A stretch of 32,494 nucleotides of DNA from JAGDXO01 sp964541025 (GCA_964541025.1 CAZIOW010000019.1:1-32494); one strand, 5' to 3'; positions 8,276-16,292 are shown, counted from the stretch's first letter. The notes: generated from the letters alone by a model not told the origin. Made by a program: numbers and translations.

Positions 8276-9264
8276 CTTCTCAACCTCCTCAGATTCATCA
8301 TCATCCTCCTCGAATCGCCCTCACCCTCTTCTTCAGGGAGAGCACGCCCCACATAATCCATGAAGACTGTATCCAATGATGGCTTGTCAACCTGGTATCT
8401 CAGTGGTTCTATTCCGTTCTTCTTCAAAGGTTCTATTATTTCGGGAAGAACAACCTCCGACGACTTCACCTTGAATCTGGCAGTTTTCTCAGTTACCTTT
8501 GTGGGCTGGAAATTTGAAAGTATTTCCATGCTCTTATTCATGTCGTCTGCACTCTTGAATGACATTGTCAGTATGTCCCCGCCAACATTATTTTTAAGTT
8601 CAGCCGGTGTTCCGGATACAATGAGCTTTCCTCTGTTTATTATGGACAGTTTATCTGAGAGCGCATCCACTTCTTCAAGATAATGGCTTGTAAGTATTAT
8701 TGTTATGTTTTTGGTTTCCTGAATGTTCTTTATGTAGTCCCACATCAGCGACCTAGTCTGAACGTCAAGTCCCAGGGTAGGTTCATCAAGGAATAGAATC
8801 TTTGGTTCATGCACAAGGCCTGCAATGAGCTCCAGCCTTTTTCTCATTCCTCCGGAGTACTGCCCGACCAATCTCTTCGCAGCGTCCTGGAGGTCTACCA
8901 ATTTAAGTAGCTTGTCTATGTTTTCCCTTGCCTTGGCTGCTGGAACATCGTAGAATTTTGCGACCATCATCAGATTTTCAATCCCCTTAAGGTCTTCGTC
9001 AGTTGTCAGGTCCTGGGGGACAAGGCCTATTATTCTCCTTACCTCCATCGACTGTTTGATTATATCCAAACCTCCCACAGTTGCTGTTCCAGATGTTGGT
9101 TTTATGACTGTTGTAAGCATCTTGATTGTTGTCGATTTTCCAGCCCCATTGGGACCAAGGAGCCCGTAAATAGTTCCTTCCTCTATCTCAAGGTTGAGAT
9201 TATCAACTGCCCTTATATTCCCTTTGTAAACTTTGGTGAGATTTCTAGTTTCAATGATGTTCAT
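8272..9264 (-). CDS. ABC exporter ATP-binding protein (DrrA-like)
   Basis: The 330-aa nucleotide-binding subunit carries Walker A GPNGAGKST (about 37-45), the Q-loop in LVPQD, the ABC signature YSGGMRKR (136-143), Walker B ILFLDEP (156-162), the D-loop GLD and the switch histidine in TSHYLEE. A C-terminal extension after residue 230 includes an accessory domain (PLRYQVDKPSLDTVFMDYVG) diagnostic of the DrrA/CcmA group. It is the middle gene of the PadR-ATPase-permease operon, 2 nt after the regulator and overlapping the permease by 4 nt. Its Arg/Met-rich final residues are unusual but could be genuine. Confidence 0.95.
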   Translation of the reverse strand: MNIIETRNLTKVYKGNIRAVDNLNLEIEEGTIYGLLGPNGAGKSTTIKMLTTVIKPTSGTATVGGLDIIKQSMEVRRIIGLVPQDLTTDEDLKGIENLMMVAKFYDVPAAKARENIDKLLKLVDLQDAAKRLVGQYSGGMRKRLELIAGLVHEPKILFLDEPTLGLDVQTRSLMWDYIKNIQETKNITIILTSHYLEEVDALSDKLSIINRGKLIVSGTPAELKNNVGGDILTMSFKSADDMNKSMEILSNFQPTKVTEKTARFKVKSSEVVLPEIIEPLKKNGIEPLRYQVDKPSLDTVFMDYVGRALPEEEGEGDSRRMMMNLRRLRR

Positions 9265-9266
9265 CC

Positions 9267-9710
9267 TTATCTCCTCTTCTCCTCTGAAATTTTAATAAAC
9301 TTCTCCCCTATGCTCCTTATCCTTGTAATATAAGGAGTCAAATCCTCATCCAGATCAATCAGATAATCTGTACAGCTCTCCGCTTCATCAAGGCACCTGT
9401 CAACATTGCTTGCTTTGTTTTTCAGCGGATTCTCCTTGCTTAATCCAAGCAGTTCCATGCCTTTATCGGAGAGCTCGTAACTCCCATCCTCATTCTTTCT
9501 TATAAGCCCCTCCTCTGTAAGGCTCTTGAGAATTGGATATACAGAACCTGGACTTGGCTTCCAGAAACCCATACTCCTCTTCTCCATCTCTTCCATTATG
9601 TCTATTCCTCTCTTCCTGTCGTTGGCTAGTATCCACAGGATATAGTACCTCAGGCTTCCGTGTCGCTTGAACATCTGCCCGAAATTATTGAAATCAGTCA
9701 TGTTTTTCAC
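9267..9710 (-). CDS. PadR-family transcriptional regulator
   Basis: A 147-aa winged-helix protein. GSLRYYILWILANDRKRGIDIMEEMEKRS, then WKPSPGSVYPILKSLTEEGLI, is the PadR signature: wing and recognition helix with the P-S-P-G-[ST]-[IV]-Y-P element. A C-terminal helical arm for dimerisation follows. It is the first gene of the operon with the DrrAB exporter. A near-perfect palindrome (9715-9740) sits directly at its start, so autorepression of the exporter operon with release by the exported compound is the likely logic. The GTG at 9710 is taken as start; an ATG at 9701 is an alternative and would suit a leaderless transcript as well. Confidence 0.93.
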   Translation of the reverse strand: MKNMTDFNNFGQMFKRHGSLRYYILWILANDRKRGIDIMEEMEKRSMGFWKPSPGSVYPILKSLTEEGLIRKNEDGSYELSDKGMELLGLSKENPLKNKASNVDRCLDEAESCTDYLIDLDEDLTPYITRIRSIGEKFIKISEEKRR

Positions 9711-9714
9711 CTTT

Positions 9715-9740
9715 TATCGATTTCGATATCGAATCCGATA
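9715..9740. promoter_or_regulatory. palindromic operator, probably for PadR
   Basis: A 26-bp dyad with a perfect 12-bp core TTCGATATCGAA and outer arms TATCG and CGATA; 22 of 26 positions obey the symmetry. It lies between the TATA-like stretch of the PadR-exporter operon (about 9739-9749 on the minus strand) and its start codon at 9710, the position where a bound repressor would block transcription. Assignment to PadR is by position. Confidence 0.7.
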
Positions 9741-9840
9741 ATAAATGTTTTACCCATCAATTTCCATGAAAGGATTTTCAAAAATCGGAGGCCATAATTC
9801 CTGAGGATATCCGTAAATACCTCCCTTCTATTCAAGAAGC

Positions 9841-10194
9841 ATGAGAGAAAATGTTGAAGTTGAGGGTCTGCCGAAAGCCGGACCATATTCACTTGCCGTC
9901 AAGTATGAAAATCTGGTATTCCTTTCTGGGCAGACTGGTGATGGTAATAGTTTTGCTGAACAGTTCAGAAATGCAATGGATAAGATTTCAAAGATATTAT
10001 CAAAGTCAGGAAGTAAATTGGAAAATGTTTTAAAAGTTACTGTGTATCTTTCCAGTGGATCTTACTTTGGAGAGATGAACTCCCTCTACGGTGAATATTT
10101 CAGATCAGATTTTCCAGCTAGAACTACTGTAGTTGTGTCATTTCCAAATACAAAAATAATGGTTGAAATTGATGTGACAGCTTACTCAAAATAA
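9841..10194 (+). CDS. RidA (YjgF/YER057c) family enamine/imine deaminase
   Basis: The 117-aa protein covers the whole RidA domain: GPYSLAVKYENLVFLSGQTG at the start, NVLKVTVYLSS in the middle, and the substrate arginine in FPARTTVVV near residue 98. RidA trimers hydrolyse reactive 2-aminoacrylate and other imines released by PLP enzymes such as threonine or serine dehydratase. It is divergent from the PadR operon, with a TAAATAC element about 27 nt before the ATG. DUF167 follows after 6 nt, probably in the same transcript. Confidence 0.93.
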   Translation: MRENVEVEGLPKAGPYSLAVKYENLVFLSGQTGDGNSFAEQFRNAMDKISKILSKSGSKLENVLKVTVYLSSGSYFGEMNSLYGEYFRSDFPARTTVVVSFPNTKIMVEIDVTAYSK

Positions 10195-10200
10195 TATAAC

Positions 10201-10410
10201 ATGATAATCAACGTCAAGGTTAAGAATGGGAGAAAACCTATAGAGGAGAGAGAAGGGTACCTGATAATTTATACTGAAGAGCCAAGGGAGGATAACAGAG
10301 CTAATATGGACATACTCAGGCAGCTGGCAAAATACTACAAAAAGGATTTCAGGAATTTAAGAATAATAAGGGGAGCGAGATCAAGGGAGAAAATGATAGA
10401 AATTGGATGA
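10201..10410 (+). CDS. DUF167 (UPF0235/YggU) family protein
   Basis: A 69-aa basic protein matching the short archaeal DUF167 form: VKVKNGRKPIEEREGYLIIY, an acidic and basic centre EEPREDNRANMDILRQLAKY, and the terminal RIIRGARSREKMIEI, where the G-x-x-S-R-x-K motif is typical. The biochemical role of the family is unknown. It follows RidA by 6 nt and is probably co-transcribed. It converges on the methylase gene with 3 nt between stops. Confidence 0.9.
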   Translation: MIINVKVKNGRKPIEEREGYLIIYTEEPREDNRANMDILRQLAKYYKKDFRNLRIIRGARSREKMIEIG

Positions 10411-10413
10411 TCT

Positions 10414-11472
10414 TCATTTCTCGAAGATCATTATGTATTCGTGCTTGAATACATAGTAACCTCCTACCAGGGCTCTGTAACGCCACAACTCATCCTGACC
10501 GCTCTTCCCCCTTGTAAATTCAAAATTTTTAACAACGATACTCTTGAGTCTGAAACCTGCCCCCAGAAAAGATTCCATTGTCCTGAATCCAAGCGGGAAG
10601 AGTTCACCCCTTTCATACTTATCCCCTATAACGAGGGCTAAATACCCTCTCCTTTTCAGAATGGAAAATAGTGTCGCAGCCAATTCCTCCATTCTCTCCA
10701 GAAAATTATCTGTACTCGGAGCATTTGAAAGATCCTCTGGGTCATCGGAGAATTTTATAATATCGTGATATGGAGGGTGAACTATGGCGAGATCAAAACT
10801 CTTGATTCTGAGCCTCTCCATCATTGAGGTATAATCTAGATTCAATGAGTTGCCGGTTATTATTTCATAATGTGATCCAGAAGATTCACCAATATTCCCT
10901 ACATATTCCCTGGCCTTGTCAGCGATCTTTTCATTTATTTCTATGCCCACTGCATTTCTTCCGAGCCTGATTGCTTCTATCAGCGTAGTCCCGCTCCCCA
11001 TGAATGGGTCTATGACCCAGGACCCTTTCTTTGAGTATCTAAGCATTATTTGACTCGGAATCTGGGGGATAAAATTGCCCCAGTACCATCCAAGATGCCC
11101 TCCTTCACGGCTCCTCTTCGGTATGATCCAGAGACTGTCTGTAATTATATCCTGATAATCCTTCCACCTGTTCAGATTTATATCATTGACTCCGTTAGTC
11201 CTTATTTCACTGATTGATTTCCTTGCATTCATGAGATAATGCTTTTTTCTTTCCACAGTCCTGGACCTATCGACTTTGACCATTATGTCTCTCAGGTATT
11301 CTATATCTCCATAATTTTTCATTTCCTCCCTGTTTTTCCCAGAATTTGAAATGGACTCGATATACTCCTTCAATGACCCAATCCTTTTTTTGAAATCATC
11401 TTCATTAGAATAGAGAATTGCATCTATCATATTAACAATGTTTGCGTTTTTGCCGGTTACCTTTTTTTCCAC
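10414..11472 (-). CDS. orphan SAM-dependent DNA (N4/N6) methyltransferase
   Basis: The 352-aa protein has the SAM-binding motif I VIDPFMGSGTTLIEAIRLG (about residues 153-171) followed by GIEIN, and the catalytic motif IV as VHPPYHDI (231-238). D-P-F-x-G-S-G-T-T is characteristic of N4-cytosine/N6-adenine DNA methylases (PF01555). The N-terminal 110 residues are charged and helical and may serve target recognition. Two oddities: motif I precedes motif IV, reversed relative to classical beta-class enzymes, and motif IV is HPPY rather than S/D/NPPY. No restriction endonuclease is adjacent, so this is an orphan methylase or an RNA-modifying relative; the DPF-GSGTT motif favours DNA. Confidence 0.8.
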   Translation of the reverse strand: MEKKVTGKNANIVNMIDAILYSNEDDFKKRIGSLKEYIESISNSGKNREEMKNYGDIEYLRDIMVKVDRSRTVERKKHYLMNARKSISEIRTNGVNDINLNRWKDYQDIITDSLWIIPKRSREGGHLGWYWGNFIPQIPSQIMLRYSKKGSWVIDPFMGSGTTLIEAIRLGRNAVGIEINEKIADKAREYVGNIGESSGSHYEIITGNSLNLDYTSMMERLRIKSFDLAIVHPPYHDIIKFSDDPEDLSNAPSTDNFLERMEELAATLFSILKRRGYLALVIGDKYERGELFPLGFRTMESFLGAGFRLKSIVVKNFEFTRGKSGQDELWRYRALVGGYYVFKHEYIMIFEK

Positions 11473-11566
11473 TATTGCTTATAACTGATGAATTAAAAAA
11501 TTATTCTTGTGAGATTCATCCAAAAAGAGAGGGAAATATTTTCTAAGAGATTTGTATGAACATTTA

Positions 11567-12076
11567 ATGGAAAGGCCGAGCTGGGACGAATATTTTATGA
11601 GGATGGCATACATGGCAGCTACCAGGTCTACGTGCACACGAAGGAAAGTGGGAGCCGTTATTGTCAAGGACAGGAGAATAATATCAACGGGCTACAATGG
11701 ACCTCCAGTGGGATCTCTTCACTGTGATCAAACTGGATGTCTGCGTGAGCAGCTCAATATACCATCCGGTGAGAGACACGAGCTCTGCAGGGGGCTCCAC
11801 GCTGAGCAGAATGCTATAATTCAGGCAGCGTCAAATGGAACAGCGATTTCCGGTGGAGTTATTTATGTAACAACTCACCCGTGTGTGGTATGCAGCAAAA
11901 TGCTGATCAACGCAGGAATAAAGGAGATCATCTTTGCAGAGGGTTATCCAGATGAACTGTCAGAATTGATGCTGATAGAGAGTGATATGAAAACAAGAAA
12001 ATACGATATTTCTGAAAATTTCAAGAACATGTTATTTGAAGGCAATTTTGAACTGATAAGAGAGGGGGAAGATTAG
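11567..12076 (+). CDS. dCMP deaminase / ComE-type zinc deaminase
   Basis: The product (169 aa from the ATG at 11567) shows the zinc deaminase signature HAEQNAI (His78, Glu80) and PCVVCSKML (Cys106, Cys109), with RPSWDEYFMRMAYMAATRST at the N-terminus exactly as in dCMP deaminases. An extra Cys/His cluster at about 50-75 (HCDQTGC, RHELCRG) is also typical of that group. It converts dCMP to dUMP, feeding thymidylate synthesis. An upstream TTG at 11552 would add five residues, but the family start fits the ATG. It is divergent from the methylase. Confidence 0.92.
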   Translation: MERPSWDEYFMRMAYMAATRSTCTRRKVGAVIVKDRRIISTGYNGPPVGSLHCDQTGCLREQLNIPSGERHELCRGLHAEQNAIIQAASNGTAISGGVIYVTTHPCVVCSKMLINAGIKEIIFAEGYPDELSELMLIESDMKTRKYDISENFKNMLFEGNFELIREGED

Positions 12077-12119
12077 GACATTTCAAAATTTTCATTAACG
12101 ATACAGCAATTTCAAAAAT

Positions 12120-12731
12120 ATGAAAGCGGTAGAGAAATTTGTCAATATTGATGGAAAGAGAGTACATTTCTATGAAAGCAGAGTGGAAAAACCAAAAGAC
12201 AGTCTTGTTCTCCTTCACGGAAAATCATTTAAGGCAGAAACATGGATATCCGTCGAAGCTGATTCAAGGATAAATGAGATGGGATTAGATTTCATTGCTG
12301 TAGATTACCCAGGGTGGGGGCTTTCTGATAGCAATGATGAGTTCTGGCCTCCCAGGGAAAAGTATGCGAATGCATCCTTATTTATAGAAAAATTTGTGGG
12401 TCAAATAGGTCTCAGAAAATTTTCATTGCTTGGGGCATCATTCTCCGGCCCATTCATCGTTGCTTTTGCCCATAACAATCCTGATAGAATCAACAAACTC
12501 CTGTTCATAGGTACAGTCTGGTCTGATGATTTATCTGATTATGTGAAAAAAATAGATAAACCATCCCTTATAGTTTATGGCTCCAATGATACTGTTATCC
12601 CACCTGAAGCTTCCCAGAAATACAGGGAAACACTTAAGGACAACAGATTTTATGTTGTAAGCGGAGCAAGGCATGCACTTTACTTGGACAAACCAGATGA
12701 ATTTTTCAAAATTCTTGGCAATTTCCTCTAA
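12120..12731 (+). CDS. alpha/beta hydrolase
   Basis: A 203-aa soluble alpha/beta hydrolase. The oxyanion region is LVLLHGKSF, the nucleophile elbow LLGASFSG (Ser107), the acid lies in YGSNDTVIP (Asp157), and the histidine in GARHALYLDKP (His185). At 203 residues it is shorter than the usual 250-300 because the lid segment between strand 6 and helix D is nearly absent. This suggests an open active site and a small ester or thioester substrate. It follows the deaminase by 43 nt on the same strand. Substrate unknown. Confidence 0.9.
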   Translation: MKAVEKFVNIDGKRVHFYESRVEKPKDSLVLLHGKSFKAETWISVEADSRINEMGLDFIAVDYPGWGLSDSNDEFWPPREKYANASLFIEKFVGQIGLRKFSLLGASFSGPFIVAFAHNNPDRINKLLFIGTVWSDDLSDYVKKIDKPSLIVYGSNDTVIPPEASQKYRETLKDNRFYVVSGARHALYLDKPDEFFKILGNFL

Positions 12732-12770
12732 AATTTAAATTATAATATTTTATAATAAAATAAAAAGGAA

Positions 12771-13703
12771 TCAGAATGTATCTATTCTGTCCTTTATCTG
12801 AAGGTATGCATCCTCTATTCTCTTAGTCTGCTGTTCATTCAATCTCCACCCTGCTGACTGCAGATTTATTGTTGCCTGATCCCTGTTCTTTGCACCTGGG
12901 ATGGGAATAACATTATCATGAGCTATCAGCCAGTTAAGTGCGATCTGAACCACTGAATGCCCTGTTTCATATGAAATTTCCCTTAGTACATTCAGGAGAG
13001 GAGTTACGACATGAATATTATCCTCACTGAACAGCTTGTTGGATTTTCTCACATCTGAGGTATCAAAATTTGCGTGATCATATTTCGATGTGAGCAAACC
13101 CTGGGCAAGCGGCGAATAAGCTATCACTCCAATGTTCTCCTTTGTAAGGTACGGGAGCATCTCATCCTCTATTTCCCTCTGGACTATGTTATATCGGACC
13201 TGGTTGGAAATTATGTCCATGTTTGAAAGATATGATCTGGCCTCCTCTATCTGGCAAATGCTGAAATTTGAAAGACCTATATATCTTATTTTTCCATTAT
13301 TTGCAAGTTTTTCAAGCGACTTCATTGTATCCCTGAGGGGTGTGTAAATATCGGGCCAGTGTATCTGATACAGGTCAACGTAATTTGTGTTCAACCTCTT
13401 GAGGCTTCCTTCCAGAGCTTTGACAACGTAATCAGGCCGCAGATGAGCCCCTGAAACTTTGGTTGCTATAACTATGTCATCTCTATAATCCTTGACAACC
13501 TCTCCTATGAGCTTCTCAGAATGACCGTCACCATAAACTTCAGCAGTATCAATGAAATTTATTCCAAGTTCTATTGAAGTTGTCAATGCATTCTTAACAT
13601 CATTATCAGATATTTTCCCCCAGCCCTTGGCACCTGCCTGCCATGCTCCAAGTCCAATGGCCGAGACTTTTAGATCGGATTTTCCTATAGTTTTATATTC
13701 CAT
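12771..13703 (-). CDS. aldo/keto reductase
   Basis: A 310-aa TIM-barrel oxidoreductase with the AKR catalytic tetrad Asp52 and Tyr57 (GINFIDTAEVYGDGHSE), Lys82 (IATKV) and His115 (DLYQIHWPD). The C-terminal NADPH-binding segment reads VIPIPGAKNRDQATIN. It resembles the YajO/YhdN-like group of archaeal and bacterial AKRs that reduce aldehydes or ketones, often in detoxification. It is divergent from the orc1/cdc6 paralogue at 13752, with 48 nt between starts. Physiological substrate unknown. Confidence 0.95.
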   Translation of the reverse strand: MEYKTIGKSDLKVSAIGLGAWQAGAKGWGKISDNDVKNALTTSIELGINFIDTAEVYGDGHSEKLIGEVVKDYRDDIVIATKVSGAHLRPDYVVKALEGSLKRLNTNYVDLYQIHWPDIYTPLRDTMKSLEKLANNGKIRYIGLSNFSICQIEEARSYLSNMDIISNQVRYNIVQREIEDEMLPYLTKENIGVIAYSPLAQGLLTSKYDHANFDTSDVRKSNKLFSEDNIHVVTPLLNVLREISYETGHSVVQIALNWLIAHDNVIPIPGAKNRDQATINLQSAGWRLNEQQTKRIEDAYLQIKDRIDTF

Positions 13704-13751
13704 AACGTTAAAGAATACCTTTTATAATTATTTTTTCTATTGCAATGAATC

Positions 13752-14822
13752 ATGAAGATAGTGAAGGACCAGTATGCGTTTTCACAGGAATTCATTCCCA
13801 ATAAGATAATGCTGCGGGAAGATGAGATAAACAAACTTAGCTATCTTCTATTCGGCAATGAAATATCTTCAACCGTTATACTAAAAGGAAATCCCGGAAC
13901 AGGAAAGACAATGATTGCAAAATATATGATGAAGACCATACCTGCCTACGAATCCAGATACGTGAACTGTTATGCTCTGCAGAATGAGAGAAGCATAATG
14001 GCAGAGATAGCTGGAAAGGCAGAGATGAAAACAGATATTATGAACTCTGGATTTGATAAGGCATTGAAAATGATGCTGTCAGGATTCAGGAAGGACAGAA
14101 TCTTCATAATACTTGACGAAGCTCATTCTCTGAGAAGGAAGGATAATTCATTCCTTTATTACCTTTCAAGAAGCCAGGAACTGGGAGGGCCCCCGATCAA
14201 GCTATTATTGGTTACAATAGAGGATCCTGAGATATTTCTTGATAGAAGTATACTTTCAGGGCTCGGACGATTCAACAGGATAACACTAAGGGAATACAAT
14301 GCAGATGACCTTTATCAAATTGTAACTGAAAGAGCAAATATAGCACTTTATGATGGAACTTACGAAGATGATGCCATAAGAACAATAGCAGAACTCTCAG
14401 AAGAAAGTGGGAGTGCAAGAATTGCAATTGAACTGTTGAATAACTCCGTCCTGCTGGCAGAAAATATGGGTGAACCCCTCACATCCGGAATAGTCCTGAA
14501 GGCATTTCGTGAGTTCTCCCCTCCAGTTGATGAGTCCTCTCTCACAAGCCTTGACACTGCCGAACTCAAGATACTTGAGAATCTTATAATGCTGAGCAAA
14601 GGAGCAGTATTTCGCGTCTCAGACGTGAGGGAGGCAATGAGTGAAATGAAAGATTCAAGAGTTTACAAGTTTCTCTCAAGGCTGGAAAATATAGGAATTG
14701 TGAAGAAAAGCAAACTTAGTGCAGGCTACAAGAAGGGTGTCCAGAATGAGTATATGTTCAAAATTCCCAAGGAAATACTCAGTCAGAAGATCAAGATGAT
14801 GGATTATAACACTAAAATTTAA
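13752..14822 (+). CDS. Orc1/Cdc6-like AAA+ ATPase, diverged paralogue
   Basis: The 356-aa AAA+ protein has Walker A KGNPGTGKTM (about 45-54) and Walker B IFIILDEAHSL (117-127), then a lid domain and a C-terminal winged helix (about 270-350; SLDTAELKILENLIMLSKGA, then VREAM). It is shorter than the canonical Orc1/Cdc6 at 17746 and has DEAH where that has DEID. It is therefore a second, diverged initiator-type protein that may act as a regulator or at another origin. A TATA element (TTTTATAATTAT, about 13720-13731) lies 25-30 nt before the ATG. No ORB-like box is seen next to it. The FtsZ-like gene follows on the same strand. Confidence 0.88.
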   Translation: MKIVKDQYAFSQEFIPNKIMLREDEINKLSYLLFGNEISSTVILKGNPGTGKTMIAKYMMKTIPAYESRYVNCYALQNERSIMAEIAGKAEMKTDIMNSGFDKALKMMLSGFRKDRIFIILDEAHSLRRKDNSFLYYLSRSQELGGPPIKLLLVTIEDPEIFLDRSILSGLGRFNRITLREYNADDLYQIVTERANIALYDGTYEDDAIRTIAELSEESGSARIAIELLNNSVLLAENMGEPLTSGIVLKAFREFSPPVDESSLTSLDTAELKILENLIMLSKGAVFRVSDVREAMSEMKDSRVYKFLSRLENIGIVKKSKLSAGYKKGVQNEYMFKIPKEILSQKIKMMDYNTKI

Positions 14823-14830
14823 GTTATACG

Positions 14831-14854
14831 TTGCAATTGCAAAAAATTTAAATA
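14831..14854 (+). promoter_or_regulatory. palindrome plus TATA element upstream of the FtsZ-like gene
   Basis: The perfect 12-bp palindrome TTGCAATTGCAA (14831-14842) abuts the TATA element AATTTAAATA (14845-14854), which is centred about 27 nt before the ATG at 14877. Its position at the BRE site makes it a candidate regulator site. The half-site TTGCAAT also occurs as ATTGCAAT at 13739-13746, just before the orc1/cdc6 paralogue. Confidence 0.45.
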
Positions 14855-14876
14855 ATGTCATATCAATGTCTTAATT

Positions 14877-15632
14877 ATGTCAGACAATTTTAAGATAATA
14901 GGTATTGGAGGTGCAGGAATCAATAGTATACCTCCCTCATTTTCGGATAAGTCATTCAAGATCAGCTCTGAAAATTTCAAGGGATTCCAGAATCTGAAGG
15001 AAGACCTGAATGAAGTCAAAAGAACTGAAAGAACAGTTATAATTTCATCACCGGCTGGATTATTCTCTTCTTATGTGCTGCCTGAAATAGTTAGAACACT
15101 CAGCGAAAGAGGCGAAGAACTCATTTTCCTTTCAATAGAGCCTTTCAGCAACGAGTCGGGGGAGAGACGGACAAGGGCCAATGAAACGTTGAAAAATATA
15201 AAGAAATATTTGAAAACACTCATAAGGATAGAAAATGACAATTTCATATCGTCTATGGAAAACTCCAAGTGGACTGATATGATTGCCAAGGTCAATACCC
15301 ATATCTCTAAGCTTGTTGAGGGATTGATTAAAATGGAGAATGATCTCCCAGAAACAAGAGAAATGGGGTTGTATCATTCCGAGGGTTTTAGTATTGAGGA
15401 GCTTGAGAAAAATCTGATATTCAGCAATTCGAAGCCAACTGAGGGGATGATCGGGACTGCAGACGTGAGAAATATGAATGATCTCAAAATGATCAGGGAA
15501 AATTTCCCATTGGAGATTGTATCTTACAGAATGTCAGGGAAACTGTCTATTTCTGGTGTTTTCCTTTATCATCGTGGGAATACCGGTCGCACTCAATTGA
15601 ACCCATCAGAACACGGAATTCGTATTCATTGA
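14877..15632 (+). CDS. degenerate FtsZ/tubulin-superfamily protein
   Basis: The 251-aa protein opens with FKIIGIGGAGINSI (residues 5-18), the first nucleotide loop of FtsZ (V-G-V-G-G-x-G-x-N-A). Residues 85-125, FLSIEPFSNESGERRTRANE followed by TLKNIKKYLKTLIRIENDN, align closely with the FtsZ segment that reads T-x-P-F-x-x-E-G-x-x-R, then D-T-x-I-x-I-x-N. The tubulin signature G-G-G-T-G-[ST]-G is replaced by SSPAGLFSS (57-65), and the T7 loop N-x-D-x-x-D appears as YHSEGFS (about 164-170), so GTP hydrolysis is probably lost. The C-terminal domain is cut short. The tail overlaps the convergent trmJ by 86 nt. A role as an FtsZ partner or regulator is inference; the fold assignment rests on several aligned segments. 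Confidence 0.7.
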   Translation: MSDNFKIIGIGGAGINSIPPSFSDKSFKISSENFKGFQNLKEDLNEVKRTERTVIISSPAGLFSSYVLPEIVRTLSERGEELIFLSIEPFSNESGERRTRANETLKNIKKYLKTLIRIENDNFISSMENSKWTDMIAKVNTHISKLVEGLIKMENDLPETREMGLYHSEGFSIEELEKNLIFSNSKPTEGMIGTADVRNMNDLKMIRENFPLEIVSYRMSGKLSISGVFLYHRGNTGRTQLNPSEHGIRIH

Positions 15633-16260
15633 TCAAAGCCCTTGAAATTAACCTCCTGAACATCAGTGTTGTTTTGGGAATTCTGTGCTGAGGGTAGCCA
15701 TTTCTTTCGAGATTCTCTTTGAATTTATTGACTAAAAGATCCATCTCTATTCTGTCTATAACTTCCCTGGTACCCTTATTGTTCACAGCCCTCAGGCTGT
15801 AGAGTATGATGGCAGCGGCATGAGATATGTTCATTATAGGATAATCTTCGTCAGCAGGTATGTGAACAAAATAATCACATTTTGATAGTTCCTCGTTAGT
15901 CAGGCCAATATCTTCCCTTCCAAAGACTATACCTATTTTCCCCTTAACTCTTGAAATTTTCTTTGCGAATTCTTCCGGTTCCATGTGATTTCTGATAACT
16001 CCCTTAATTGAATCAGTTTTCACGCCTGATGTTCCGACAACATATTTCAATCCTTCTATCGCTTCATCAAGGTTCTTCACCATAATAGCATTTTTCAAAA
16101 TTTCCTGCCCTTTCATCGCCCTGAATATATCTTCACTGGGAATTCTTGTTGTATGTGTAACGTAAAGCTCACTGAATCCGAAATTTTTCATGGTTCTTGC
16201 AAGCGATCCCAGGTTACCAGGGTTCTTGGGCTCTACAAATATTATTCTGAAATTTGGCAC
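15547..16260 (-). CDS. trmJ: TrmJ-type SPOUT tRNA/rRNA 2'-O-methyltransferase
   Basis: A 237-aa SpoU-family methylase. The N-terminus IIFVEPKNPGNLGSLARTMK carries motif 1 with N-x-G and the catalytic arginine. Motif 2 is KIGIVFGREDIGLTNEELS, and motif 3 IPADEDYPIMNISHAAAIIL forms the trefoil-knot SAM site. The C-terminal helical tail with RRLISRALI is as in TrmJ, which methylates the 2'-hydroxyl of nucleotide 32 in tRNA (Cm32 in archaea). It is divergent from folC by 32 nt and overlaps the FtsZ-like gene tail-to-tail by 86 nt. Confidence 0.88.
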   Translation of the reverse strand: MPNFRIIFVEPKNPGNLGSLARTMKNFGFSELYVTHTTRIPSEDIFRAMKGQEILKNAIMVKNLDEAIEGLKYVVGTSGVKTDSIKGVIRNHMEPEEFAKKISRVKGKIGIVFGREDIGLTNEELSKCDYFVHIPADEDYPIMNISHAAAIILYSLRAVNNKGTREVIDRIEMDLLVNKFKENLERNGYPQHRIPKTTLMFRRLISRALINEYEFRVLMGSIECDRYSHDDKGKHQK

Positions 16261-16292
16261 ATCGCTTAATTATTCATTAGATAAACCTTTTT

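Noticed and set aside
9707..9892. 61-codon minus-strand frame between padR and ridA
   Set aside because: It covers the operator and both promoters and overlaps ridA; no family features.
10414..11472. restriction-modification system
   Set aside because: Neighbours are DUF167 and a dCMP deaminase; no endonuclease or specificity subunit is present, so only an orphan methylase is supported.
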